DNA of 64,000 bases from Dendrobium chrysotoxum (taxonomy: Eukaryota; Streptophyta; Magnoliopsida; Asparagales; Orchidaceae). The position numbers were made by a program, and so were the translations under genes. Under the pieces are notes generated by a model that did not search any database, had not been told where the DNA came from, and was given only the letters and a program-made list of their open reading frames with translations. Where the stretch lies: positions 18,100,657 to 18,164,656 of the forward strand of contig CM034314.1 of assembly GCA_019925795.1 (NCBI GenBank), read 5' to 3'. Positions 33,901 to 45,900 of this stretch are shown piece by piece (positions within the stretch are counted from its first letter, which is position 1; every line of letters begins with the position of its first letter).

Positions 33901-36900
33901 TGGAAATGAATCGCCGTCGGATGATGTCCTTTTGATTGCTAATGGCACCGGTGAGGAGATGTAGAAGATGAATGAGGTAACCTTTGATTGAATACGATGA
34001 AGTAGCTGGAGTGGTGGGGGTCGTGGCTCGGCCGAAGATGGTCCAACGTCCTTTAGATCTTTGATCGTCAATCACATCAACCAAGGTGATATGGATCCGG
34101 TCGATGTATTCTTCGACGGTGTTGTCGAAGTCAAAGCCCACGTCAAAGAATGGAGAGCGGAGTATGTTGATATTATCTTGATCGTCAAGCACCAAGCCAT
34201 AGTCCCATTCGGGGACTTCTATTCATGTTGATTGTGAAGGAGAAGGGTTGAAGATGATGTGCCTTTGCTGTCCTTGAAGCGTCTTCCCAAGAGAATGAAG
34301 TTCTCTTCTTGAAAATCAAGTGGAGAAGGAAGTAGGTGAGAGTGGGCGGCCAAGGGGGCTAGGGTTGTGGAGTTAGGGTTAGGTTTTGGGGAAAGGACAA
34401 GGATTAAAATCTGAAATTTTAATTTCAGATTTTTGATTGGGAGGGAACTTAGGAAATACCTTTGAAATTAATTCCCAAGAGAGATGGGGTATTGGGATTT
34501 TCGGCCAAGGGGGGAAGGGATGGACTTCAATTATTTCCAAAGGAGCAGTGGAGATTTTGGAAAGAATCTCCAAGGAGATCCAAGAGGGGCCGGCGGCATT
34601 AGGGTGAGGGAAAGGGATTTTGGGAGGTATTTAATGCTTCCAAAGTCAATAGGTTAAATTTGGAATGAAAGAATTCATCCAATTTAATTCCAAATCAATT
34701 AGGACATAATTTAGGAAGTTTCCTAAAGTAGGACTTTAAGTTAGGTAACTATTTTGAAATCAAATAGATTTGAATTCTCTTATAAATTGAGTTACCTAAA
34801 ATAGAAAAACTAATTTAGAAAAGTTTTAAATTCAAATTCAATTTTGAATTTGAAATTCAAAATCTTTCTAAATAGGTTCCAACCCAATTTAGGAAACCAA
34901 ATTAAGAGAGGGGAGGGGGAAGAGAGGCCGGCGGCTTGCTTGGATGTGGGGAGGGCCGGCGGCTAATAGGTGGAGGAGCCCCTAGGCCGACGGCTAGGAG
35001 GAAGGGAAGGGGAGAAGGATTAGGGAAGAAGAAAGTAGAAGCCACGAACCCGGACTCTTCCTAGGTTGGTGGGTGATGCTTGAATCTCCCTCTCCTAGGG
35101 ATCTTTCTCCTTGGCTTTCAACTCTCACAAAGAAGTAGTATTCAGGAATTTTCTTGATAATAATTCATTAACCATAACAATACAACATAGGGCTTATAAA
35201 TAGCTTCAAACAAATTACCAAAAGAAAAGACGACAATGCCCTCTTGGGCTTACAAACAATCCACCCTTAAGTAAGGGTAAAACAGTAAAATAAATAAACT
35301 CATAAAATAAAAGAAACAACGATACAATAAAACTCAAAAATACAAGGACTCGATCGTGGTCGTAGATCGACGACCACGCCTACGATAAACCTTCCATGTA
35401 TTGATGTCCTCATCATTCTCCCGAGGTGGAAGAAAGCTCGACTCCGTCGAGTAAGTATCTCTGGTGCTGTCATAGATCTCTAATGCATCTGGATCCAACT
35501 GCTGTAACTCCTCACGATCCAACCAAGTATCCTCTGTCTCGGGTTTGCCTCTCCACCTAATCAAGTATCTTCGTCGTCCACCTTCCTGATTTCATCGCTC
35601 AGGATCGTGTCCACTTTTTCTGCTATGGGTGATTTAGGGATATCTGGGAGTGGAGGTAGGTTAGGGATCTCACAAGGTGATGTCACACAAGGCTGTTGTA
35701 TGAGTGGGTTTGGCGGATTGAAATCCAGACCTTCATATGCCACTAGATCTTCTATGTTAAAAGAGGGATTGATGTTGAACTCAGTAGGAAGATCTACCAC
35801 ATAAGCATTATCATTGATTTTCTTAATTATTTTGAATGGACCAGCAGTTTTGGCATGCAACTTCTTAACCGTTCCTTGTGGGAACCGTTCCGGACGAATC
35901 CGCACCATCACGGAGTCACCAACCTCAAAAGTTTTAAATTTTCGTCTCAGATCAGCATGTAATTTATAATCATTATTGCTCTTTTCAATCTGTCGTGCAA
36001 TTTTCTTATGAAGCTCATGCATATGCGATGCAAATGACGATGCAGACTCAGATATCCTATCCCTAGAACACATAGGAATGAGATCTAAAGGTTGCCTAGG
36101 TTTGAACCCATAAACAATCTCAGAATGACTTAGGCTAGTGGTTTGGTTCACAGAATTATTATAGGCAAACTCAGCAGTGGGTAAAATGGAATCCCAATCC
36201 TTAACATGCTCACTAACCAGAGATCAAATTACCTACGCTCCTATTAACTACCTCGGTCTGACCATCAGTTTGTGGATGAAAGGCTATCGAAAATTATAAT
36301 TTAGTGCCCAACTTCATCTAAGGGTTTTCCAGAAATAGCTAGTGAATTTAACATCCCTATCTGAGACAATGGTCTTGGGTAGACCATGAAGACGGACAAC
36401 CTCCTTGAAATAAAGCTTGGCAATATGGGAGGCGTCTGATGTTTTGGAGCAGGGTATAAAATGAGTCATTTTGAAAAATCTATCAACTATGACACATATG
36501 ACATCATTTTTACGAAGAGTCTTACGCAGACCTAAAATGAAATCCATGCTAACATCCTGCCAAGGACAACTAGGGACAGGCAAAGGAGTGTAAAGGCCAG
36601 TGTTCTGCTTATGTTGTTTGGCTAACTGACACGTGTGACACCGGCTAACCATCCTACCGACATCTCTCTTCAGGCTGGGCCAAAAGAAACGATACTCCAC
36701 AGCTTCAATAGTTTTATCCCATCCGAAGTGCCCAGTGAGGCCTCCAGCGTGGAGTTCCCAGATAAGAAATTCCCTAAGGGAGGTGCTAGGGATACAAAGC
36801 TTTCAGGCTTTCAAAAGGTAACCATCATCTAGAAGAAAATCGTCCACAAGGCGCGTGCTGCCTGTGGACAAGAGAGAGTAGGTCTCTTTGAAGTCAGGGC

Positions 36901-39900
36901 AGTCCAAATAGTCCCTCTTTATTTGGTCGAAACTCACAACTTCAGCTCTCATCTCAGTGGTAGTCATCATGCGACAACTGAGAGCATCAGCAGCTTTATT
37001 CTCAACTCCCGCCTTATGTCTAAGGGTATATGTGTACTCCTGAAGGAACTCTACCCATCGACCGTGTCGTGCGTTCAACATTTTCTGGGAGTTGATATAA
37101 CGCAGAGCTTCGTGATCTGAGAAGATGACGAACTCTTGCGGGAGCAAGTAGTGTCGCCAATAGCAAAGGGATTGGATCACCGCGTAGAACTCTTTGTCAT
37201 AAGTGGAATATCGCTGCAGAATGTCGTTCAGTTTCTCACTGAAATAAGCTACAGGATGACCTTCCTGTGAGAGAACTTCTCCAATTCCGACCCCGAAGCG
37301 TCGCAGGTCACTTCGAAGACTTTGGAGAAGTCAGGAAGTCTCATCACTGGGGCCTCCACCATTCTTTTCTTAATGTCATCAAAAGCTCTGGTGGCGGCCG
37401 GGGTCTAGTGGAAATCACCCTTCTTAAGACAATCAGTGATAGGAGATACGATTGTACTAAAGTTTCGTATAAATCTTTTATAGAAGGTGGCCAATCCGTG
37501 GAAGCTGCGGACTTCCTGGATGTTCTGAGGAAGAGGCAACTCAACTATGGCTTTCACTTTCTCAGAGTCAGCAGAAACCCCTTGTGTTGACACGATAAAT
37601 CCCAGAAAGATGACTCGATCTACAAGGAAAGTACACTTCTTTGGATTAGCGTACAATTGTTCTTTCCTTAAGACCGAACAGACTTGCTTTAAGTGGTCCA
37701 GGTGTTGCTCAACAGAATGGCTATAGATAAAAATGTTGTCAAAGTAGACAACGACAAACTTATCCATAAAAGGGCGTAACACCTGGGTCATGACTCTCAT
37801 AAAAGTGCTCGGGGCATTACTCAACCCCGAAAGGCATGACCAACCACTCGTAAAGACCATACTTGGTTTTAAAAGCAATCTTCCACTCATCACCGGGTCG
37901 GATCCGGATTTGGTGGTATCTACTCTTGAGATCGATCTTGGAGAAAAGAGTGGCCCCCGTCATCATATCGAGCATATCGTCCAATCGTGGAATAGGGAAA
38001 TGATACTTGACGGTGATTTTGTTGATAGCACGGCTATCAACACACATTCTCCAAGATCCGTCCTTCTTAGGAGTGAGAAGGGCGGGCACCGCGCAGGGGC
38101 TAAGACTCTCCTTAATGAAACCTCGCTGAAGTAACTCATCTATCTGCTTCTTAAGTTCAGCATGTTTCGTGGGGTTCATGCGATAGTGGGGCAGGTTAGG
38201 GAGGGAGGCTCTAGGGACAAGTCTATGACATGCTGAATGTCTCTAAGAGGAGGTAACTGATCTGGGAGATCATCGGGGAAGACATCAGCAAACTGCCCTA
38301 AAATGGGTTGGACTTCCTGAGGGATAGGGTCATTTGATTCAGGAGAAATCTCACGACCCACTAAGGCGTATAGAGGTGCGCCTTGAGTAATCTCAGAGTC
38401 AAGAACTTTGGCGGTGACCAAGTTCAGTCCTTTCTTGGATTTAAGGAGGTGGGATTTGGGGTCATCCTTAACCCGGGGCTGTGATGGCAAATGTTAATTT
38501 TTTTGCCCGTATGTTCAAACACGCAGGTGTTCGAGCGCCCATAAATGTGGACATCATTATCAAAAATTCAGGGTCGTCCTAACAGAATTTGTCCAACATC
38601 CATAATCAGTACATCGCACCACACATTCTCCTTATAAGTGGCAAAGGAGATAGGTACGAGGCTTCGCTCTTTCACCTCCAAGGCAGTGGAGTTGACCCAC
38701 GCTACCTTATAGGGACTGAGGTGAGGAACGGCAGAAAGACCCAGTTTGGACACCATGCTGGAGGAAACGGCATTGATGCAACTGCCACTATCTACGATGA
38801 CTTTACAGTTTTTATCTTTAATTTTGGTGTAGGTGTGAAAAATCGAAGTCCTACGCCAGTCATCGGAGGTAACGGGATGTGACAGTACACATCTCACCAC
38901 GCAGATGGGAGAAGTGTCGAACTTCTGAAGGCAGTGGAGGACAGCGGTGTTATCGTCCTCCTCGAAGAAATCGCCTTCATCTTCTACTTGATGGACCTGA
39001 TCAATCTCGGGCTCAAGATCCTCCTCAGTAATCTCTTCAATGATAGAGACTTTGTAGGGATTGGAGTACTGAGAAGCGATATGCCCATACCCCTGGCATC
39101 GAAAGCACTTGGTCCCGGGACTGGACCGAGGGGTATCCGGGGTGGGAGGTTTGTTTCTAAAATCAGGTCGGGGGGTTGGGTGACCCGTAGGTGGTCGGGT
39201 CACACTACCAGGAGTAGGTCGTGCAGTGGTAGAGTGAGGAGTGGCACTACTGGAAGGTCTGTAGGAGGGTCTAGAGTCATGTGAACGGCTCGGGTGCTGG
39301 GAACGGGTCTCCTCTAAATCTAACACTAAACTGTAGGCGTTCTCCAAGGTAGTAACGTTCCGGGCAAACAACTCGTTGCGAAGATCCTCTCGCAACCCGG
39401 TACGAAACATAAACAAAATTTGCGCGGGGGTGGTAGAGGTCTCCCCTTTGCATCGAATCAAGTAATCATCGAAGGTGGCGATGTACTCTTTGACTGGTAT
39501 ATTTCCCTGGGTCAGCCTATTCCATCTATCCAACAACCTAGGGAAGTACGAGGGAGGCAAGTACTTCTGCTTAAGTTCATGTTTCATAGATGGTCAGTCA
39601 TTGATGGGGTAATCGTTCCTAGCCTCGCTAAGACTCTCTAAGTTTGACCAGAACTGACTCGCCCTACCCGTGAGTTTCATCTCCGCAAAACTAACCTTCC
39701 TTGCCTCGGAGATGTTATACCACTTAAAGAAACTGTCCATACCTTTGACCCAGTCCAGGAAGAGCTGGGGATCGAGGGTGCCATCAAAGGCAGGAGCATC
39801 AACTTTAATATTCTTCATAAGGGGTATATCAGGATCATGACGGGGGTCATGTCCATAATGTGGAGCGCGATGATTGGCACGATGTTGCCTCTCATCAGGG

Positions 39901-42900
39901 TAGGTGTTATCCCCATACATAGACGTTGGTCTAGAAGGGGTGTAGGGAATAGGATGCTCTCGTGCACGCTCAAGTGTATCAAATCGTTCAGTGGTGTCCC
40001 TACGAAGTTTGGCTAGGTCGGCTTGATTTTCTTTGAGCTGCTGGCTAATGTTATTCATTTGACCTACCAACAAGTCTAAAGGCCTTCCAAGTTGTTCTGG
40101 GTCCATTCCTAGACACTAGGGAACACTTAGGGGTTAATCTAGGGGGTGGACAGCAAACAAAAGTAATGAAAGACACCCTAAAATGACACTAAATGCTGCA
40201 GGAAACTCTAGGACAGCAAACTACACGATGGTGTTGAGTCTCCTAGGCAAGTAAAGAGGTTGAAGAGTTAGGGGCAGCACCTAGATATCAAAGAAATGAT
40301 CTTAAAGCTTACTAAATGTATGCAGAAAATTCTGGACAGCAAACACAATAGCAATTTGAAAGTGTTTTAAATGATGATATGTATGCAAAAGTAAGTAAAA
40401 CAGTTGAGCAATAACCTAGGGTAAGTTCTAGCATGCAAATCCTAGGTTAACCATTCTCTGATACCGAATGATGTAGGACTAAAATGCATTTAAATGAAAA
40501 TTATAAGGATTAACACGATTCATTAAAGAGAGAAACTATTGATTAGATTACTGGCAATTGAAACGATAAAGTAAAACAAGAAAGGGGTGCTTACGCTTAA
40601 GCCAAATCACTTGCTAAATGCTTGAACAAATAAATAGTCTAGAAAATTCAAAAACATGCAAAGTAATAGACGTTCAACTAACATCCTTAAGTTAACAATG
40701 AAATATGAAGCATAGAAAGATACACTCCAAACCCTACGTTTACTAAGCTTTAGCAATTTATGCGGAGTTTGATCCCTTGCGAATCTGTCATCACCTACAA
40801 GGTTAGTAGATGAAGAAGTAATTGACTAGGGAAGAAAAGCTCACCCTTATTTGGAAAAGAATCGCCGTCGGATGATGTCCTTTTGATTGCTAATGGCACC
40901 GGTGAGGAGATGTAGAAGATGAATGAGGTAACCTTTGATTGAATACGATGAAGTAGCCGGAGTGGTGGGGGTCGTGGCTCGGCCGAAGATGGTCCAATGT
41001 CTTTTAGATCTTTGATCGTCAATCACATCAACCAAGGTGATGTGGATCCGGTCGATGTATTCTTCGACGGTGTTGTCGAAGTCAAAGCCCACGTCAAAGA
41101 AGGGAGAGCAGAGTATGTCGATATTATCTTGATTGTCAAGCACCAAGCCGTAGTCCCATTCAGGGACTTCCATTCATGTTGATTGTGAAGGAGAAAGGTT
41201 GAAGATGATGTGCCTTTGCTGTCCTTGAAGCGTCTTCCCAAGAGAATGAAGTTCTCTTCTTGAAAATCAAGTGGAGAAGGATGTGGGGAGGTAGGTGAGA
41301 GTGGGCGGCCAAGGGGGCTAGGGTTGTGGAGTTAGGGTTAGGTTTTGGGGAAAGGACAAGGATTAAAATCTGAAATTTTAATTTCAGATTTTTGATTGGG
41401 AGGGAACTTAGGAAATACCTTTGAAATTAATTCCCAAGAGAGATGGGGTCTTGGGATTTTCGGCCAAGGGGGGAAGGGATGGACTTCAATTATTATTTCC
41501 AAAGGAGTAGTGGGGATTTTGGAAAGAATCTCCAAGGAGATCCAAGAGGGGCCGGAGGCATTAGGGTGAGGGAAAGGGATTTTGGGAGGTATTTAATGCT
41601 TCCAAAGTCAATAGGTTAAATTTGGAATGAAAGAATTCATCCAATTTAATTCCAAATCAATTAGGACATAATTTAGGAAGTTTCCTAAAATAGGACTTTA
41701 AGTTGGGTAACTATTTTGAAATCAAGTAGATTTGAATTCTCTCATAAATTGAGTTACCTAAAATAGGAAAACTAATTTAGGGAAGTTTTAAATTCAAATT
41801 CAATTTTGACATAAATGGATTCGAATTTTTTAATAAAATTTCGACCTAGCGCCACAGCACTTGATCCTGCAGAGCCGTAGCGCTATTTCAGTTTCTAGAA
41901 ATGGTTGTGTGCTCAATGCCATAGCGCTACCTACCCAGAGGCATGGCGCTCCCAAGGAATTCTAGATTTTCATACACATGTAGACAGACTATCGGGATCC
42001 ACTTCAGAATGTATTCAGACACACTACGACATACATAACAACAGGCACATGCAGAAGACATGAATGCAGAAATTTTACTTATCAGATCGGATTATAACAG
42101 GTGCTAACATGTACAGATTCAGTAGGTATTACAATCTCCCCCCTCCCCTATTCACCCCTCCAAAAAAAAAAATTTTCAATTCATAATCTTTTTTATTCAA
42201 TGCAAAATTTAGTTGTTCTTTTTAAATTTTCTTCTTGTCTTGAAGACAACACTTTCAAAAATGGATGATATTAGTTATGAAGTCTGCAATCTGTAGATTG
42301 CACTTACAGGCCCTCTATAATGGTTTTTTTTATTCTGATTTTTTTTTTCATTGGCTATTAATAAGAAAGAAGGAATGTCCTTTGATCTCACTTTGAATAG
42401 ATATGTTTCAGGGTGCATAACAAGAGATGTCTTTCAAACTTACATGGATAACTAGAATTTTTCCAATCGATATTCAGCTAGCTTTGCTGGTATTCTTTGT
42501 GATGTAGAACGAAGGGGGAGGGGGGCGGGGGGGTAATTTGAAATTTAAATTTTAAATTAAGTGAAAAAGGGAGGGAAGATGGGGTTAATTGTCTCCTTAA
42601 TTGGGACCTTTAATTAGGATAGAGGGGGGAGAGGGGCCGGCTAAGGAGGAGGGAGGAAAGATGTCCAGATTTGATGTATGTGGACCATAGCATTAAATGT
42701 GATGGTGTAATTAAATCTGAAATTAATTTCAGATTTGGAGGGATTGGAGGGACTTCCTAAATTAGATCTATTGATTAGGAAAGGGATTTGAAATTCAAAT
42801 TAATTTGAATTCAAATGAGAAACTTTCCAAGTTAACAAAAGGTTAATTTAGGAAGGTAATGAAGAGGCTATTTTGAATTTGAAAATTCAAACTTGTGGAT

Positions 42901-45900
42901 GAAGATGGGTTAGGTATTAAGGAGGTGGGCCCAAGCAATTAAGTGGAGTGATTACTTAAATCTGAAATTAATTTCAGATTTAAGTTAATTGGTGGTTTTT
43001 CTAAATTAAAGGAGGGAAATTTAAGAAGAATTTGAAATTCAAATATTTTGAATTTGAATTTAATTCTCTTTCTAAATTAGTGGGGCTAAAGAAGTAAAGC
43101 ACTTATGGTGGATTTGAATTCAAAAGTCTGGAGGAAATTATGTGGCCGACGGTTATGGTGGCGGAGAAGGATATGGCCGGCGGCTTTAGGTAGGGAGAGG
43201 CTAGGGGTGAGGTGGTCGCCAGCTATGGAGGTGGTGGGGTTTATGGTCGACGGTTGATATGGATAAAATGGAGGCGGTTTGTGACTTTGGAGGGGTTTGT
43301 GGGAGAATCGGCCGGTGACAAGTGGGGGGTTTTGGCCGGAGGTCAAGAGAGGAGGAGAAAATGATTTAGGGAAAGAAAGATACAACCGTGAGCCCGGACA
43401 GATCCTGCAGCTGACGGGTATTACGTTGCCCTTCTCCAAGGGACTTCAAGCCACGAGCTCGGACCCATCCTGCGGCTGGTGGATTATTCGGCCTGTTGTC
43501 ACTAGATTTGCAACTACAGATTTGACATTGCAAAGATTTAAGGAGTTAATGCATCCCTTATAAGCTATGTTTGCCTTTGAAGAATGAGATATAAGTTCAT
43601 GAGCCAAAAAAACAAGAAGGAAAACAAGTGAAAAACATTGTTATAAAAGATCATTCTTTTTGGCGTAGTATAAATTATGCTCTAAAGACTATGATGCCTT
43701 TAGTTAGCATGTTAAAAATGATTGATAGTGAGAAGGCCCCAGCTATGGGATTTATTTATGAAGCAATGGCTAAGGTTGAAAAAGACATAGCAAGAGATTT
43801 GGACGATCAAGAAGGTGTCTATAAAGAAATTTGAGAAATTATAGATGAAAAGTGGGATCGTTAGTTACACTAACACTTACATGCCGTTGCATATTATGTG
43901 AACCATCATTACATTACACATATGCCCATGGTGGAAACTCCGATTCCCTCCCATAGAAATCTCACTAACGTTCTCTCCAAAGAACACAAGTGCAAGCACA
44001 AAATTTTATTAATAATCCATCATTACATTACACAAACAAGGGCCTCTATATATAGGCCTAAGAAACTAGAACAAGACACATATGCCCCTAGGGCTTACAT
44101 AGGACGACCCTCTTAAGTAAGGGTAAAAATAAAAAATTCATAATAAAAATAAAAATTACAAATAAAATTTAGGATAACGTGGGACAATGACGACCGTTGA
44201 TCTTCAGCTCCTCCTCAGATAGGTATGGACGGTTGGATGTCCGCATCACTTTGCCATATAAGTTTCGATTGAATGTACTAACTCATAAAGCATAAGTTTT
44301 TTCCCAATGGGAGAATAACTTCTATTGCTCGATTCATGCTAGGTAAACGACTTGGTATATTTTGGAAAGTTATTTTGATAAAATAGAGAATCCTTTTGTT
44401 TTCATAGTAGATTTGGTTCTACCTAGTATTACAACTCCAATGTATAAATGAATGTTGAAGAATAAGTTGGAGCCTAATTATTTTTATAGGCATTTAATCT
44501 CTTCCATCATTAGTAATTGAACCTTCTTGTTTTTTACTTTGGAGCTTTTGCTTTTGTTCAAATTAAACTATGCTTTTAATGAAGGGAATTGCTGTCAAAC
44601 CTTCCAATTTTTAATCTGCAGGATTTACTTCAATATTGAGTAATTCATTTTCTTCTAACTAGATGGACCCTTTTTGTCTATTATTTTACTTTCCATTTTA
44701 CCTATTCCTCTTTTGCTACCCCTCGTCTCAGAACCTGTCACTGTTTCATACTTCTTTAAACGAAGTTTGTAAATTATAGTTTTGCCTTCTACTTCGTTGA
44801 AATTTAAACATTTTCCACGTGCTATTTTGCTTTGCTATTTAAGGCATCAAAGAAAGCGGATGCATTGACGTTTCTCTCAACCTCCTGTTTAAATGAAGAC
44901 CAATTTCATGTGCGATTTTTTGTTGACAGTAAAGCTTTGTGTCTGTGTAGTTGAACGTCGAATTGCTGCAATCCAAGCTATCCAAGCAGCTGAAGTACAC
45001 AACATTCTTGCTCGTCTTCGCATGCTTCGATCTTACTTGAGCAAGGAACAGTTGCAGACCCCCGCTTTAAAATTCTTCCAAGAAAACTTGCCAAACCTTT
45101 CGGTAGTAAGAAATGAGGAAGACAAAGTGTTTGAGCTGAGGGAAAATGAGAAAATTTTTGGTAGAAATGGACGTGATTCAGTGGTTAGTGCAGTTGGTGG
45201 TCCACTTATCTCAATGGAATCAGGTTTGCATAGATTCTGGTACTCCTTGTAAATGTCCTTTATTGGATACTAAAAATTTTAAATTTTTTGTTGGTTGCAG
45301 TAAAACACAGTTTCCTAAATGCAGATGGCCTACAAATTCCTGATTTTGTAAGTTGCGTCATGACCTGTTACCTTAAGAACTTATTTTTGTCTCTTCACTT
45401 CCTTCTTAATTGAGATACTTGTGTCATTTTAATGGATGGCAGGTTCTAGATGGTGCATTAGACACTCAGATGTCTCAGATGCTGGGTGTGGGAGAGGCTT
45501 TCCAAACTCCTGGGGTTTGTAGCTCTTTCATCTTTATTAGTATGCTTCTTTTAATGGTTTATTAATGAGAAATTGTATAGATTTTCCAGTAGTTTATGTT
45601 TATGTGATAATGAATACTAACTTTTATATTTTGTCATAGGCATTAGCTTATTCCATTTTGTCAACAAGTACAGATGCCTGAATTTCTTTAAATCTCTAGC
45701 AGTACTACTAGAGTTCGTTGCTAAATCGTGATTATTAATAGGTTTTGTTGTGAAACCCGTAGATGAAGGTATCATTCTTGTAGTAATAGTAGGATTTTAT
45801 AACCTCACGCAGCTAATCTTAGTCTGCTGGTTGGGAGCTTTAGCTATTAATCAAGAGGTCTTGAATTTGAAACCGGCGTATGTGATTTGTGTATGAGTTT

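Larger units (their letters stand above)
33518..41807 (-). mobile_element. Decayed Ty3/gypsy retrotransposon in BORR intron 1
   Basis: The left LTR (3' LTR, 33518-35258) and right LTR (5' LTR, 40469-41807, truncated) are near-identical over about 1.3 kb. Between them a minus-strand gag-protease-RT-RNase H-integrase-chromodomain-like order identifies Ty3/gypsy, probably a chromovirus. The primer-binding site CGGTATCAGAGAATGG (about 40453-40468) fits initiator-Met tRNA. The polypurine stretch aagggtgga is at 35260-35268. The outer end of the 5' LTR is replaced at 41808 by another retroelement, so the right target repeat is lost; 'aggag' (33513-33517) precedes the left end. Frameshifts and an active-site change make it inactive. 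Confidence 0.92.

Noticed and set aside
34920..35000. GC-rich 'gccggcggc' repeats as a CpG-island promoter
   Set aside because: They are part of the gypsy LTR and recur in its relatives at 10140-10380 and 43140-43190.
40795..41241. Open frames of 72-108 codons near-identical to ones at 33844-34195
   Set aside because: They are matching positions in the two LTRs, not a gene family.
43086..43563. Open frames of 117 and 88 codons
   Set aside because: Both lie in the third gypsy LTR; only the tail after about 43484 is coding-derived (hAT fragment).
44893..45252. 119-codon frame [13 protein letters not shown]... as an independent gene start
   Set aside because: The first 19 residues come from intron sequence before the acceptor at 44950; exon 1 at 30785-30914 joins in phase and supplies the expected N-terminus. 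It stays possible as a minor transcript start.
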